NCBI GenBank assembly: GCA_964347025.1
Contig: CAYFWU010000007.1
Coordinates: 1-45,126, forward strand
Reading direction: 5' to 3'
Source of the DNA: CS3-C152 sp964347025
GTDB lineage: Archaea > Aenigmatarchaeota > Aenigmatarchaeia > QMZP01 > QMZT01
DNA: 45,126 nucleotides
Shown here: positions 33,637-42,036 of the stretch, in pieces
How the letters are laid out: each line of letters opens with the position of its first letter
Position numbering within the stretch: the stretch's first letter is position 1
Made by a program: the position numbers and the translations under genes
The notes under the pieces: model-generated
Databases searched by the model: none
Told to the model about the DNA's origin: nothing
The model's input: the letters and a program-made list of their open reading frames with translations, nothing else

Positions 33637-35103
33637 ATGAAAATTCTTTTTGTGTACAAAGGGGCAGAAAATTTGGGTATAGAATCCCTTTCTTCCTACA
33701 TCAAAGAAAAGGGAGACCATGAGACTTACCTGTTTTTTGATAAGGCCACATTTTCAGGACATATGTATCTTCACTCAAAATTACTTGATTCATTTTTTAA
33801 AAGGGGTAAGGAAGGCGATTTGATAAAAGAAATAGAGAGAATAAACCCCGATGTCATTTGCTTTTCCGTATTTTCGGGACTGGTTAAATGGGCATTGAAT
33901 ATGTCCAGGCTAATTAAAAAGAGATTTAACATACCTATTGTATTTGGGGGTGTTCACATCACGGTTTGCCCGGATGAGATTCTAAATAATGAAAATGTTG
34001 ATTTTGTAGTTTTGGGTGAAGGTGAAGAGGCACTTTTACAACTACTGAGTAATCTGGAAAATCCTAAAAAATATGAAAAAATAAAGAATTTAGGTTTCAA
34101 GAAAAACGGAAAAATGATAATTAACCCTGTTGATAATTTAAGAGAAAATCTGGATGAGCTGCCCTTCCCCGATAAAGAACTTTTTTATAAACATTCACCA
34201 GTCATGAAGAAAGATTATATGATAATGACAGGAAGGGGATGCCCCTTTTCTTGTTCATATTGCTGTAACAATTTTTATAATGAATTTTACCGGAATAAGG
34301 GAAAAATCTTAAGGAGACACAGCGTTAAATACGTAATTGAACAACTACTGCATGCAAAAAAATTTGGATATAAAACTGTTCTTTTTCAGGATGACATCTT
34401 TGTTTATGATATAAAATGGCTGAGGGAGTTTCTGAATGAATACAAGAAAAAAATTAATAAACCATTCAAATGCATGGCGCACCCCCAACATATCACTGAA
34501 GAAATTGCAATGCTGCTAAAGGATGCAGGTTGTTATACCGTAAAGATTGGTATACAAACAGGAAGCGAGGAATTAAGAAGCAGAATTTTACAAAGGCATG
34601 AAAGTAACAAACAAATTATAGAAGGTGTTAGGATATTGAAGAAATACAAACTTAACACAAGAGTCGATCACATTCTCGGAATTCCTTACGAAAGTGAAAA
34701 TGATCTTGTTCAGTCTGCCATGCTATACAATTACATCAGACCTAAAATAATATGCTGTTACTGGCTAACCTATTTCCCCAAAACAAAGATAATCGACTAT
34801 GCGCTTGAGGCGGGAGTCCTAGATGAACAGGACGTGGAGAGAATAAAAAGTGGCGACGAAGGCTTTATATATACTGATGGTTCAAAACCTGAGAAACACT
34901 CAAAAATTTCAAAAAAAATTGAAATTTTGTTTTATTTAGTCCCCCTGCTACCCAAATCCTTCATAAGCAAAATAATCGAGAAAAGATATTACAAATACAT
35001 TGTAAATGTCCCATTTCTTAAGGTATTTTTACATATGTTAAATGCAATAAGGTTTAGGGATATAAGAGTTTACTATTATTTAAGATATTTGATAAAGGGC
35101 TGA
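33637..35103 (+). CDS. B12-binding-type radical SAM protein, copy 5
   Basis: The 488-residue COG1032-type enzyme has N-terminal IVFGGVHITVCPDEI and VVLGEGE (about 101-130) typical of the cobalamin-binding half, and radical SAM Cys202/206/209 (CPFSCSYC) with Cys210 adjacent. GIQTGSEELRSRI and HILGIPYE are typical of the barrel. It is related to, but more divergent from, the four copies at 3422-13669. It is bracketed by tRNA-Glu repeats; its TGA is directly followed by the second repeat. Strongly AT-rich. Confidence 0.83.
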   Translation: MKILFVYKGAENLGIESLSSYIKEKGDHETYLFFDKATFSGHMYLHSKLLDSFFKRGKEGDLIKEIERINPDVICFSVFSGLVKWALNMSRLIKKRFNIPIVFGGVHITVCPDEILNNENVDFVVLGEGEEALLQLLSNLENPKKYEKIKNLGFKKNGKMIINPVDNLRENLDELPFPDKELFYKHSPVMKKDYMIMTGRGCPFSCSYCCNNFYNEFYRNKGKILRRHSVKYVIEQLLHAKKFGYKTVLFQDDIFVYDIKWLREFLNEYKKKINKPFKCMAHPQHITEEIAMLLKDAGCYTVKIGIQTGSEELRSRILQRHESNKQIIEGVRILKKYKLNTRVDHILGIPYESENDLVQSAMLYNYIRPKIICCYWLTYFPKTKIIDYALEAGVLDEQDVERIKSGDEGFIYTDGSKPEKHSKISKKIEILFYLVPLLPKSFISKIIEKRYYKYIVNVPFLKVFLHMLNAIRFRDIRVYYYLRYLIKG

Positions 35104-35120
35104 AATTCCCGGCGGGGGCA
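35104..35120 (+). repeat. att-like direct repeat, distal copy
   Basis: This exact 17-bp copy of the tRNA-Glu 3' end fits with no spare base between the TGA of the radical SAM gene (35101-35103) and the complement of the TGA of the convergent methyltransferase gene (35121-35123). Confidence 0.88.
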
Positions 35121-36299
35121 TCATGAATAATAGAAATCCTCTACAATTCTTTTGAGTTCAGAAGCTTGCCCGTTGAAGTGTTTTTCTAAGAAGTGAAAAT
35201 TTTCATCCCTTTTGATGCAAAGTATTGTTAATACGATTTCATCTATCTTCTTTTTCTCTAGATTTTTATACCACTTCGTTATTTCATCTTCATATTTCTT
35301 AAAGTTATGCACTATTAAATTACCAATACAATGTCCAACAGAATAGCATAACGTGCATGTACATTTATAAAATATCGGAATTTGTAAAACTTTGAATTTA
35401 TTATTTCCAAGAAGGTTTTTGGTTACGTCATTACTGGTCATTCCTTCTCTCCTTTTAATTTCAGTTATTGCTAAAAAAATACCATTTTCTTTGAGATGTT
35501 GTGCAATACCCTTTATAACCCTTTTTATGTGATATTCCCCGAGTTTTCCTGAATCCCTGAATAAGATTTTAAAATTTTCATAAGGCGTAGCTACAAATGG
35601 ACAGTTGGATATAATTATATCAAATTTTTTGTTGCCAATCGTGTTGTAAAGATCACCCAATCTAAAATTTACATTCTCGATACCATTGAATATGGCATTG
35701 AATTTGGAAAAATTAATTGCGCGGGGATTGATATCTATGCCTGTAACATTGTTGCAAAATCTTGAAGCGATAATCGAATGAATGCCCGAACCACAGCCCA
35801 AATCTAAAGCAGAATCAAATTTTATTTCAGGAATGGCCTTCGCAAGATAATATGAATCATCACCAATAATATAAACTGATTTTATGTCTATAGTTGAATC
35901 AAAGAAAAAAAAGAAGTTTTTAAATGGAAAGATTCTCACCTTTGAAACAACATTTTTATTTTTCGGATAAACTTTTAAAATATTCATTTTTGATAGTTTT
36001 TTGATTTCGTCTTTGGTAAATGCTTTAAAGATTTTGTCAACTTTGACCTTTATTCCTAGAAAAAATAAGGATACTAAGATATCAAAGGGTTTATTGGTGT
36101 TTACCAGATATTTGAGCAAGGGATAACTGAGAGGATCTAATTTCAGATAGGGGCCAGATAATTTCAATTTCACTTTTATCTCATTCTCATTGTAATCATA
36201 TTCAATAAGTTTTTTCTTTAAATCTTTGAGAACATTCAGGTCCAAATTCTCTAACGAAAAAAATTCTGCATTGTCTTTAGCCATAATTTTCTTTAACAC
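35121..36299 (-). CDS. Class I SAM methyltransferase with Cys cluster
   Basis: The 392-residue protein has an N-terminal helical domain of about 150 residues with no recognised motif. A Rossmann methyltransferase core follows: ALDLGCGSGIHS near 161 (SAM loop), VTGIDINPRAINFS, and SNCPFVAT near 230 in the place of the NPPY motif of HemK/RsmC-type enzymes. A C-terminal CTCTLCYSVGHC stretch near 311-322 may bind a metal. The target might be protein, RNA or a small molecule. It is convergent with the bracketed radical SAM gene and equally AT-rich, so the two could be functionally linked. Confidence 0.75.
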   Translation of the reverse strand: MLKKIMAKDNAEFFSLENLDLNVLKDLKKKLIEYDYNENEIKVKLKLSGPYLKLDPLSYPLLKYLVNTNKPFDILVSLFFLGIKVKVDKIFKAFTKDEIKKLSKMNILKVYPKNKNVVSKVRIFPFKNFFFFFDSTIDIKSVYIIGDDSYYLAKAIPEIKFDSALDLGCGSGIHSIIASRFCNNVTGIDINPRAINFSKFNAIFNGIENVNFRLGDLYNTIGNKKFDIIISNCPFVATPYENFKILFRDSGKLGEYHIKRVIKGIAQHLKENGIFLAITEIKRREGMTSNDVTKNLLGNNKFKVLQIPIFYKCTCTLCYSVGHCIGNLIVHNFKKYEDEITKWYKNLEKKKIDEIVLTILCIKRDENFHFLEKHFNGQASELKRIVEDFYYS

Positions 36300-36348
36300 A
36301 AATAACTTTAAAAATTATTATTTGAAAGAAAAAAAGGAGAGTAAACAT

Positions 36349-36356
36349 ATTTAAAT
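36349..36356 (+). promoter_or_regulatory. TATA box for proteasome beta
   Basis: The atttaaat sequence sits within catatttaaatac, preceded by a purine-rich aaaggagagtaaa BRE-like stretch. It lies 43-60 nt before the possible psmB starts. Confidence 0.5.
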
Positions 36357-36416
36357 ACCCCCAACAATAAAATAACATCTGAAAACGCGTTTTATGAAAT
36401 GATTTTTGTGATCATT

Positions 36417-37049
36417 ATGAGTGAGAAGAAAATAGAAAAACTGAAGACCGGGACAACAACAGTCGGAATTATATGCAAGGATGGAGTGGTTTTGGCAGCA
36501 GAACGAAAAGCTACGATGGGATACCTTGTGGCAAGCAAGTTCGCCAAAAAGATACTCGAAATTGACAGGCACATTGGCATGACTATCGCAGGGAACGTCG
36601 GTGACGCGCAGGCACTGGAGAGGTACATAAAAGCGGAGGTCAAACTCTACCATCTCGAAGAAGGAAGGAAAATGCCTGTGAAGGCAGCTGCCACGTTAGT
36701 GGCAAACATACTTTATTCCAGAAGTTACTTCCCTTATTACGTCCAGCTGCTTGTCGGAGGATACGATGACAAGTCGAGGCTGTTTTCCTTTGACCCAACA
36801 GGTTCGGTAATTGAGGAGAAAGATTACTTCTCAACAGGATCGGGCTCTGTTATGGCTTTAGGCGTTTTGGAGGACAAATACAAGGAAGGCATGGATGTGG
36901 AAGGTGCGAAGAAACTTGCTGTCCGCGCAGTCAGGGCCGCGATAGAAAGGGATATTGCCTCCGGTGGATCCGGGATTGACCTGGCGGTGGTTGATGGCAG
37001 AGGGTTCCGAATGTTTTCAGAGGAAGAAATCAAGACCCTTGCCAAGTAA
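36417..37049 (+). CDS. psmB: Proteasome beta subunit
   Basis: The 20S core protease subunit has its catalytic Thr within KTGTTTVGI; cleavage after Gly would leave Thr as residue 1 with a 12-residue propeptide. Lys in AERKATMG and Asp in GIDLAVVDGRG complete the active site set. The ATG at 36417 follows gtgatc and gives a normal propeptide; an ATG at 36399 would add six residues. It is separated from psmA by about 7 kb. Confidence 0.96.
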   Translation: MSEKKIEKLKTGTTTVGIICKDGVVLAAERKATMGYLVASKFAKKILEIDRHIGMTIAGNVGDAQALERYIKAEVKLYHLEEGRKMPVKAAATLVANILYSRSYFPYYVQLLVGGYDDKSRLFSFDPTGSVIEEKDYFSTGSGSVMALGVLEDKYKEGMDVEGAKKLAVRAVRAAIERDIASGGSGIDLAVVDGRGFRMFSEEEIKTLAK

Positions 37050-37083
37050 GTTTTAATGTTAATTTTAAAACGAGGAGATTCTA

Positions 37084-38961
37084 GTGAGCAATATTTTGAA
37101 GGAATTAGAAAAGAATTTACCAAAGGACGCAAAGATAACTGAAGTGAAATTTGAAGGGCCTGAGATCGTTCTCTACACGAAAAACAAGGACTTCTTTAAG
37201 GAGCACGAACGCGTGATAAAGGGGATGGTCTCGAACCTCAAGAAAAGGATAGAGGTACGTCCAGACCTCTCGATAACCATGGATATGGAAAAAACGAAAA
37301 AAACCATAAAAAAGATTGTCCCCAAGGAAGCCGGAATACGCGAGATATACTTTGAACCGGAACTGGGAAAGGTGGTTATCGAATCCCAGAAGCCAGGCAT
37401 GGTCATAGGAAAGGGAGGGGAAACCTACAAGAAGATAAAGAATGAAACCTTTTGGTTACCCAAGATCGAAAGAGCTCCGGCAATTGAGAGCCCGATTGTT
37501 AGGGCGGTTCGCAACCTCCTTCACACAGAGATTGACTACCGAAAGAAATTCCTGAATAACATAGGACAGAAGATAAATGCAAAGAAGTCGGATCTCGATA
37601 GGGGGGAAAGATGGATAAGGTTATCAACCATGGGAGGTTTCAGAGAGGTCGGAAGATCTGCTTTACTTATAGAAACCCCCGAGTCCAACGTCCTTCTGGA
37701 TTTTGGGGTGAATGTCGCGAATGATTCATACCCCTACACCAACATACCCGAGTTTGATATTGAGAATCTCGATGCTGTTATTCTTTCCCATCCGCATTTG
37801 GACCACTGCGGCTATATTCCCTGGTTGTACGAAAACGGTTATAAAGGACCACTGTATGCAACACCACCTGCCCGTGACCTCATGGTTCTTCTGTGTCTGG
37901 ACTACGTGGACATATGTCACCGTGAAGGAAAGGACGTTCCTTACATGAAGCGTTCGATTGAGAACGTTGTTAAGCACACGGTCGCTCTCGAATATGGAGA
38001 GGTATCAGACCTCACCCCTGACATTCGTTTAACGCTTCAGCAGGCAGGGCATCTGCTGGGTTCGTCCCTTATCCACCTTCACATAGGAGAAGGGCTACAC
38101 AACATACTGTATACAGGAGACCTGAACTTCGGACCTTCAAGATTGTTCGAACAGGCTTTCACGAACTTCACAAGGGTCGAAACCTTAATAACAGAATCAA
38201 CCTACGGGGGAGGAGACGATATTAAACCTCCTAGGAGGGACGCGGAGGCGAAACTCATGCAGATCATAGAGCAGACAATGAAGAATAAGGGAAAGGTCCT
38301 GATCCCTTCATTCGCAGTCGGTAGAGCCCAGGAAATCATGTGTATACTCGCTTCTAACGGATTCAATCATCCTGTCTACATGGAAGGAATGGTCTGGGAT
38401 GCGACGGCAATACACACGGCGTATCCTGAATATCTTTCCCGCTACCTTCAGAAACAGATATTCCATTACGGGAAGAACCCATTCGTTTCAGATATTTTCA
38501 ACAGGGTCGCCCCCAAAGAAAGAAACAAGGTCCTTGATGAGGCAGAGCCCTCTGTCGTGATCGCTACATCAGGCATGCTTGTTGGGGGACCTGCGATAGA
38601 ATACCTGAAGGCGTTTGCTCCCGACAAGAGGAACACGCTCGTTTTCGTTGGTTACCAGGCGGAAGGTTCTCCGGGCAGAAGGATACAGAAGGGCTGGAGA
38701 GAGATTCCCATGAAGGGGGAAGACGGAAAGACGAAAACGCTGGAAATGAAAATGGGGGCGGAGACAGTTGAAGGCTTGTCAGGACATTCGGACAGAAACC
38801 AGCTTGTCAATTTTGTTCAAAGGCTTTCAAGCAGGCCTGAGAGAGTCGTTTGCAACCACGGAGACGGCTACACCTGCGTTGAACTGGCGAGGGACATCCA
38901 CAAGTATATGAAGGCTGAAACCATCGCACCGAAGAACCTGGAAGTTATTAGACTGAAGTAA
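37084..38961 (+). CDS. KH/beta-CASP ribonuclease aCPSF1
   Basis: The 625-residue protein has two N-terminal KH domains (about 1-145; VIGKGGETYKKI), then a metallo-beta-lactamase core with SHPHLDHCG (HxHxDH) and QAGHLLGSS. A beta-CASP insert and SGHSDRNQ follow, with a C-terminal CNHGDGYTC. It belongs to the archaeal CPSF73-like family that cuts RNA and in studied archaea takes part in transcription termination. GTG start at 37084 has ggag seven nt upstream. It lies 34 nt after psmB. Confidence 0.95.
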   Translation: MSNILKELEKNLPKDAKITEVKFEGPEIVLYTKNKDFFKEHERVIKGMVSNLKKRIEVRPDLSITMDMEKTKKTIKKIVPKEAGIREIYFEPELGKVVIESQKPGMVIGKGGETYKKIKNETFWLPKIERAPAIESPIVRAVRNLLHTEIDYRKKFLNNIGQKINAKKSDLDRGERWIRLSTMGGFREVGRSALLIETPESNVLLDFGVNVANDSYPYTNIPEFDIENLDAVILSHPHLDHCGYIPWLYENGYKGPLYATPPARDLMVLLCLDYVDICHREGKDVPYMKRSIENVVKHTVALEYGEVSDLTPDIRLTLQQAGHLLGSSLIHLHIGEGLHNILYTGDLNFGPSRLFEQAFTNFTRVETLITESTYGGGDDIKPPRRDAEAKLMQIIEQTMKNKGKVLIPSFAVGRAQEIMCILASNGFNHPVYMEGMVWDATAIHTAYPEYLSRYLQKQIFHYGKNPFVSDIFNRVAPKERNKVLDEAEPSVVIATSGMLVGGPAIEYLKAFAPDKRNTLVFVGYQAEGSPGRRIQKGWREIPMKGEDGKTKTLEMKMGAETVEGLSGHSDRNQLVNFVQRLSSRPERVVCNHGDGYTCVELARDIHKYMKAETIAPKNLEVIRLK

Positions 38962-39005
38962 TTATATCTATAACTAAAAATACAAAAAGAGGAAAAAATA
39001 AGGAT

Positions 39006-39353
39006 TTACCTCTCTACTTTTGCGTGTTCGGGCGCGAGAATCAGCCAATCCTGCTCTACCCCTACAATATCTCCGTTCTGAGCGAGGACGGTTTTCTTCA
39101 GTTTCTCCACAGACCTCTTGAGTTCGCCAAGATCCTTTTCCTTCATGGACTTGATCCTGAGGAAAACAAGTGATCCGTTTCTGACGGCTCTCAGGATCCT
39201 CTCGGTATCTGCGAAATCCTCAAGTTTTTCGATTGCTATCCCGATCTTCCCCGGCATTCTCGACTCAGCGACCCCAACTTCGACGTATTCCTCTGTCGGT
39301 ATACCTTCCTCGGCCTCTATTCTTGAAACACTTCTCCTGAACCTATCCAACAT
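39006..39353 (-). CDS. sepF: SepF-like cell division protein
   Basis: The 115-residue protein has the SepF core: YVEVGVAESRMPGKIGIAIEKLEDF, ERILRAVRNGSLVFLRI, then DIVGVEQDWLILAP. The N-terminus MLDRFRRSV could form the membrane-binding helix. In archaea with FtsZ, SepF anchors the division ring. FtsZ is not in this window. Confidence 0.88.
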   Translation of the reverse strand: MLDRFRRSVSRIEAEEGIPTEEYVEVGVAESRMPGKIGIAIEKLEDFADTERILRAVRNGSLVFLRIKSMKEKDLGELKRSVEKLKKTVLAQNGDIVGVEQDWLILAPEHAKVER

Positions 39354-39441
39354 CTTTATCCCTCCTGACCATTAAAACAAACATCCAACAAGATGTGATA
39401 TAATGATAAAATGATAAAAAGACTTAAAAAGTTTTCCGTTG

Positions 39442-39690
39442 TTAGCGGTTTAAATCTTCCAGTTTCGAAACTATATCCCATATCTTTGTTCTGGCATAGA
39501 GCGAAATGTTCGGGTCATTTGAGGCATCATCCAGAACAGAAACAAGCGTAGAGATCTTGACGTCTTCGGTTTCTTTGTCCCCCTTCATCCCTTCTATAGC
39601 CTCCTCTATCGAGTTCTTTATATTCCTAGGAACCCCCCTATCATTCAGTATCTCTTCAAGCAGGCTTATCGCCTTTTCCAGCTTCTTCAT
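39442..39690 (-). CDS. UPF0147 family protein
   Basis: The 82-residue helical protein matches the archaeal UPF0147 family (AISLLEEILNDRGVPRNIK, SVLDDASNDPNISLYARTKIW). Function unknown; in many archaea it lies near core information-processing genes as here. It follows prefoldin beta on the same strand after 67 nt containing two hairpins. Confidence 0.9.
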   Translation of the reverse strand: MKKLEKAISLLEEILNDRGVPRNIKNSIEEAIEGMKGDKETEDVKISTLVSVLDDASNDPNISLYARTKIWDIVSKLEDLNR

Positions 39691-39691
39691 A

Positions 39692-39748
39692 GTTGAAACC
39701 TCCGGCGGGTTTCAACCCTTCCAGCATCCAGCTTATTCATGGCTGGAT
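39692..39748 (-). promoter_or_regulatory. Twin hairpins between prefoldin beta and UPF0147 genes
   Basis: Two perfect inverted repeats fill the gap. The first has arms gttgaaacc (39692-39700) and ggtttcaac (39708-39716) with a 7-nt loop. The second has arms atccagc (39726-39732) and gctggat (39742-39748). They could act as an intrinsic terminator, processing site or attenuator; no T-run follows, so termination is not proven. Confidence 0.55.
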
Positions 39749-39757
39749 ACCTTGAGT

Positions 39758-40102
39758 TTAACCGCCAGTTGCAGGAGCCTCTGCTTCTGAAAGTTTTTCC
39801 CTCAGCTCGTCTATCTTACCTTTTAACATTGTTTCCTGTTTTTCAACATTTTTAATTTTCAGGTTCAGGAAATCAAGCTTGTCTTTCAGATCCTTCTTGA
39901 GGGCCTTTACATTGCTCTTGATTAGTATAGGACCTGAAATTTTATATGCCGTGGTCTCCTTGGTTTTTTCGAGTTCTTCAAGGGCTTTCTTTATTTCGTT
40001 TATCTCCAGGTTGAATACTCCTTTTTGCGTTAATATTGCCTGTATCTGTTGCTGGTATATCTGGGCCTGTGCCAATAATTGCTCAGACTCTTTTGAAGCC
40101 AT
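39758..40102 (-). CDS. pfdB: Prefoldin subunit beta
   Basis: The 114-residue chaperone subunit has two long coiled coils flanking a beta hairpin (TTAYKISGPILIKSN). It hands unfolded proteins to the thermosome. ATG at 40102 (MASKESEQ) follows ggtgat; the GTG at 40111 overlaps the rpoP stop and is less likely. The Ala/Gly-rich last residues are typical. Confidence 0.93.
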   Translation of the reverse strand: MASKESEQLLAQAQIYQQQIQAILTQKGVFNLEINEIKKALEELEKTKETTAYKISGPILIKSNVKALKKDLKDKLDFLNLKIKNVEKQETMLKGKIDELREKLSEAEAPATGG

Positions 40103-40107
40103 ATCAA

Positions 40108-40245
40108 TCACCTTGCCTGTACCCTCTTTAAAACAGTGGGCCTTTTCTTTTCCAAAATTCTATATCCGCAGTATGGACATATAACTTTCTTCGCCTTTTC
40201 GAGATCAATATCCACATCCTTTCCGCAATTCAGACATTTGTACAT
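40108..40245 (-). CDS. rpoP: DNA-directed RNA polymerase subunit P (Rpb12)
   Basis: The 45-residue zinc-binding subunit starts MYKCLNCGKDVDID and continues VICPYCGYRILEKKRP, the CxxC...CxxC ribbon of RpoP. ATG at 40245 is preceded by gaggtg. The stop overlaps the upstream alternative start of prefoldin beta. A KEOPS Pcc1 gene, often found here, is absent. Confidence 0.95.
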   Translation of the reverse strand: MYKCLNCGKDVDIDLEKAKKVICPYCGYRILEKKRPTVLKRVQAR

Positions 40246-40284
40246 GAACGACACCTCTCAATTACGCCATGTGAACGTTACGGT

Positions 40285-40305
40285 GAAACACGCTTCGCAT
40301 GTTTC
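40285..40305 (-). other. 9-bp hairpin with GAA triloop
   Basis: On the minus strand, arm gaaacatgc pairs with gcgtgtttc (one G-U at position 7) around loop GAA. It lies between the eL43 stop and the rpoP start. A second hairpin of the same shape occurs at 44988-45008 with compensating changes. Confidence 0.55.
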
Positions 40306-40312
40306 GCTCTTT

Positions 40313-40531
40313 TTAAAGTTTCGGTTCGTAGGCCTTGCCCGCGAACTTCAGTCCGCACTTTTTGCACTCCCACACCCCCGGTGAGAGTCTCTTCAGTCCG
40401 GGTTTCAGACAGTTCGGACATTTATGTTTCTTTCTCTGGATTCTTTCGATTTCTACAATTCTCTTCTTTACTCCCTTTCCGTACCTCGGACCGTATCTTC
40501 CCGAAGGCCCGACTTTCTTTGTTCTCCCCAT
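40313..40531 (-). CDS. rpl37ae: Ribosomal protein eL43 (L37Ae)
   Basis: The 72-residue zinc-ribbon protein reads MGRTKKVGPSGRYGPRYG and then CPNC...CKKCG. It belongs to the exosome-eL43-rpoP superoperon. Confidence 0.96.
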   Translation of the reverse strand: MGRTKKVGPSGRYGPRYGKGVKKRIVEIERIQRKKHKCPNCLKPGLKRLSPGVWECKKCGLKFAGKAYEPKL

Positions 40532-40565
40532 GCTATCGAACTTGTAGATTAGTTTATTTAAAGAT

Positions 40566-41336
40566 TTATAACATTTTTCTTATTTCTTTGCCTTTCTTCA
40601 CAGCGGTTTCAATCGCTTCCTCTATACTCTCCATTAAAAAGCCACTCCTACCGCCTTTCTGTATGGCGCATATGTTCCCGTTTTCTTTCGTTACAATCGT
40701 TATTCTGCTGGTCATAACATCCTCTTCCTCAATTCCGGGATCCGCAACCAGCTTATCGTTTATTTGGGCAAGCGTGACAGGAATGGGTTTTTCTTTCACG
40801 GGAAGCTTTACCTTTTTCTTTTCGTAGTTTACCACTTCATTCTTGGCGTCATACTCAGGCATTTTGGTATTGAGCAGCGCCTCGATTGCCGCGATTCCTG
40901 AGGCGTCTATCAGGTTGCCGTCATGATTAAGGGGTTGAATATCCACGAAAATCAACCAGACCTTTTCTCCCTTTTTTATGCATAACTTTTCCCTGTCAAT
41001 GCAGTTAGACTCGCGGATTCCACGGTCAACTATTCTCGCTAGTTCGATTGCTTCCTCTCTCGGCGGGCCAAGTTCAAATTCCGGGGAGGCGAGAGGGGAG
41101 AGCTCAGCGTTAACAATCAAAACCCCTTCGTTCGGCGTGTCCGGGAAGGGCTCGCCCACATCCATCTTGACCCCTACTACCACTTCCGTTTCACCAAGTT
41201 TGACCTTTGCAGACCCTTCCGCTTGTTCTACTACGTCCTTCTCTATGGTTATCTTTCTGTGCTCATCAATTTTCCTGCCGTCGATCCTGGAGCCCTTTGA
41301 TATGATGTTGTTTATATACTGAGCCTGAAATTTCAT
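40566..41336 (-). CDS. rrp42: Exosome complex subunit Rrp42
   Basis: The 256-residue non-catalytic RNase PH-fold ring subunit pairs with Rrp41. Motifs: SRIDGRKIDEHR, GVLIVNAELSPLASPEFE, CIKKGEKVWLIFVDIQPLNHDGNLIDASGIA. ATG at 41336 overlaps the Rrp41 stop (ATGA) and follows ggaggga; the upstream start at 41357 is less likely. Confidence 0.95.
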   Translation of the reverse strand: MKFQAQYINNIISKGSRIDGRKIDEHRKITIEKDVVEQAEGSAKVKLGETEVVVGVKMDVGEPFPDTPNEGVLIVNAELSPLASPEFELGPPREEAIELARIVDRGIRESNCIDREKLCIKKGEKVWLIFVDIQPLNHDGNLIDASGIAAIEALLNTKMPEYDAKNEVVNYEKKKVKLPVKEKPIPVTLAQINDKLVADPGIEEEDVMTSRITIVTKENGNICAIQKGGRSGFLMESIEEAIETAVKKGKEIRKML

Positions 41337-42028
41337 GCTTCTCCCTCCTTTGACCATTTGCCAATAAGCGCTTTTCTCTGTTTTTCATACAGCGTTTCGC
41401 ATCCCTTAACGGCCAGTTTGATTAGGTTTTTAACATCCTTATCAGGAAGGTCGCCATCCATCTGCAGGAGTGTTAACCTTTTGTAGCGTGGCATGTATGC
41501 CACTGGGATATCACATTGCGTGACTTCCTCTTCCTTTCCGGCGAGGTCCATCACGTAGTTTCCGTTTATTTTCCCTACAGCCACCGCCGAAACGAGGTCT
41601 CTCATCTGGACGCCAGCATCAGCCAGCGCCAGGCTCGCAGCGTTTATCCCTGCCGTTCTCGTTCCCGAATGCGCCTGCAGAATAATGATGTATACATCGA
41701 TAGTTGTCCTCGGGAAATCCTCAAGGAAGAGAGCGGACTCCAATGCTTCCCGCGTGACCTTCGAGATCTCAACGCTCCTCCTGGAAGGACCCGGCCTAAC
41801 CCTCTCATTTGTTGAAAAGGGAGCCATCACGTAGTTACACTGCAGGATCGCCCTTTCGTTGTTTTGGCGGTGTTTTGGGTGGAGCTCTCTCGGTCCGTAT
41901 ACCGCAGCTATTGCTTTGGTTTTTCCAAATTTAACTAATGCTGAACCATCAGCCTTGTTGAGTATCCCTACTTTCATTTCCACAGATCTCAACTCATCCA
42001 TTTTCCTATCCTTTCTCTTAAAAGTCAT
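41333..42028 (-). CDS. rrp41: Exosome complex catalytic subunit Rrp41
   Basis: The 231-residue phosphorolytic 3'-5' RNase has ALVKFGKTKAIAAVYGPREL, the Arg-rich FSTNERVRPGPSRRS, HSGTRTAGINAASLALADAG (phosphate binding) and the acidic TQCDIPVAYMP motif. It sits in the middle of the Rrp4-Rrp41-Rrp42 row, 8 nt after the Rrp4 stop. Confidence 0.96.
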   Translation of the reverse strand: MTFKRKDRKMDELRSVEMKVGILNKADGSALVKFGKTKAIAAVYGPRELHPKHRQNNERAILQCNYVMAPFSTNERVRPGPSRRSVEISKVTREALESALFLEDFPRTTIDVYIIILQAHSGTRTAGINAASLALADAGVQMRDLVSAVAVGKINGNYVMDLAGKEEEVTQCDIPVAYMPRYKRLTLLQMDGDLPDKDVKNLIKLAVKGCETLYEKQRKALIGKWSKEGEA

Positions 42029-42036
42029 ATTATCAC

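Larger units (their letters stand above)
33580..35120 (+). mobile_element. Candidate integrated segment at tRNA-Glu
   Basis: A segment of about 1.54 kb lies between the intact tRNA 3' end and a second copy of that end, the usual footprint of site-specific integration into a tRNA gene. It holds one gene, a B12-type radical SAM, and no integrase, so it would be a remnant or a passively carried cassette. A coincidental duplication of the tRNA end is the alternative. Confidence 0.5.

Noticed and set aside
35104..35120. 3' half of a split tRNA gene
   Set aside because: Only the T-stem strand and acceptor strand are present, with no promoter, and the tRNA upstream is complete apart from its intron; an att-type repeat is simpler.
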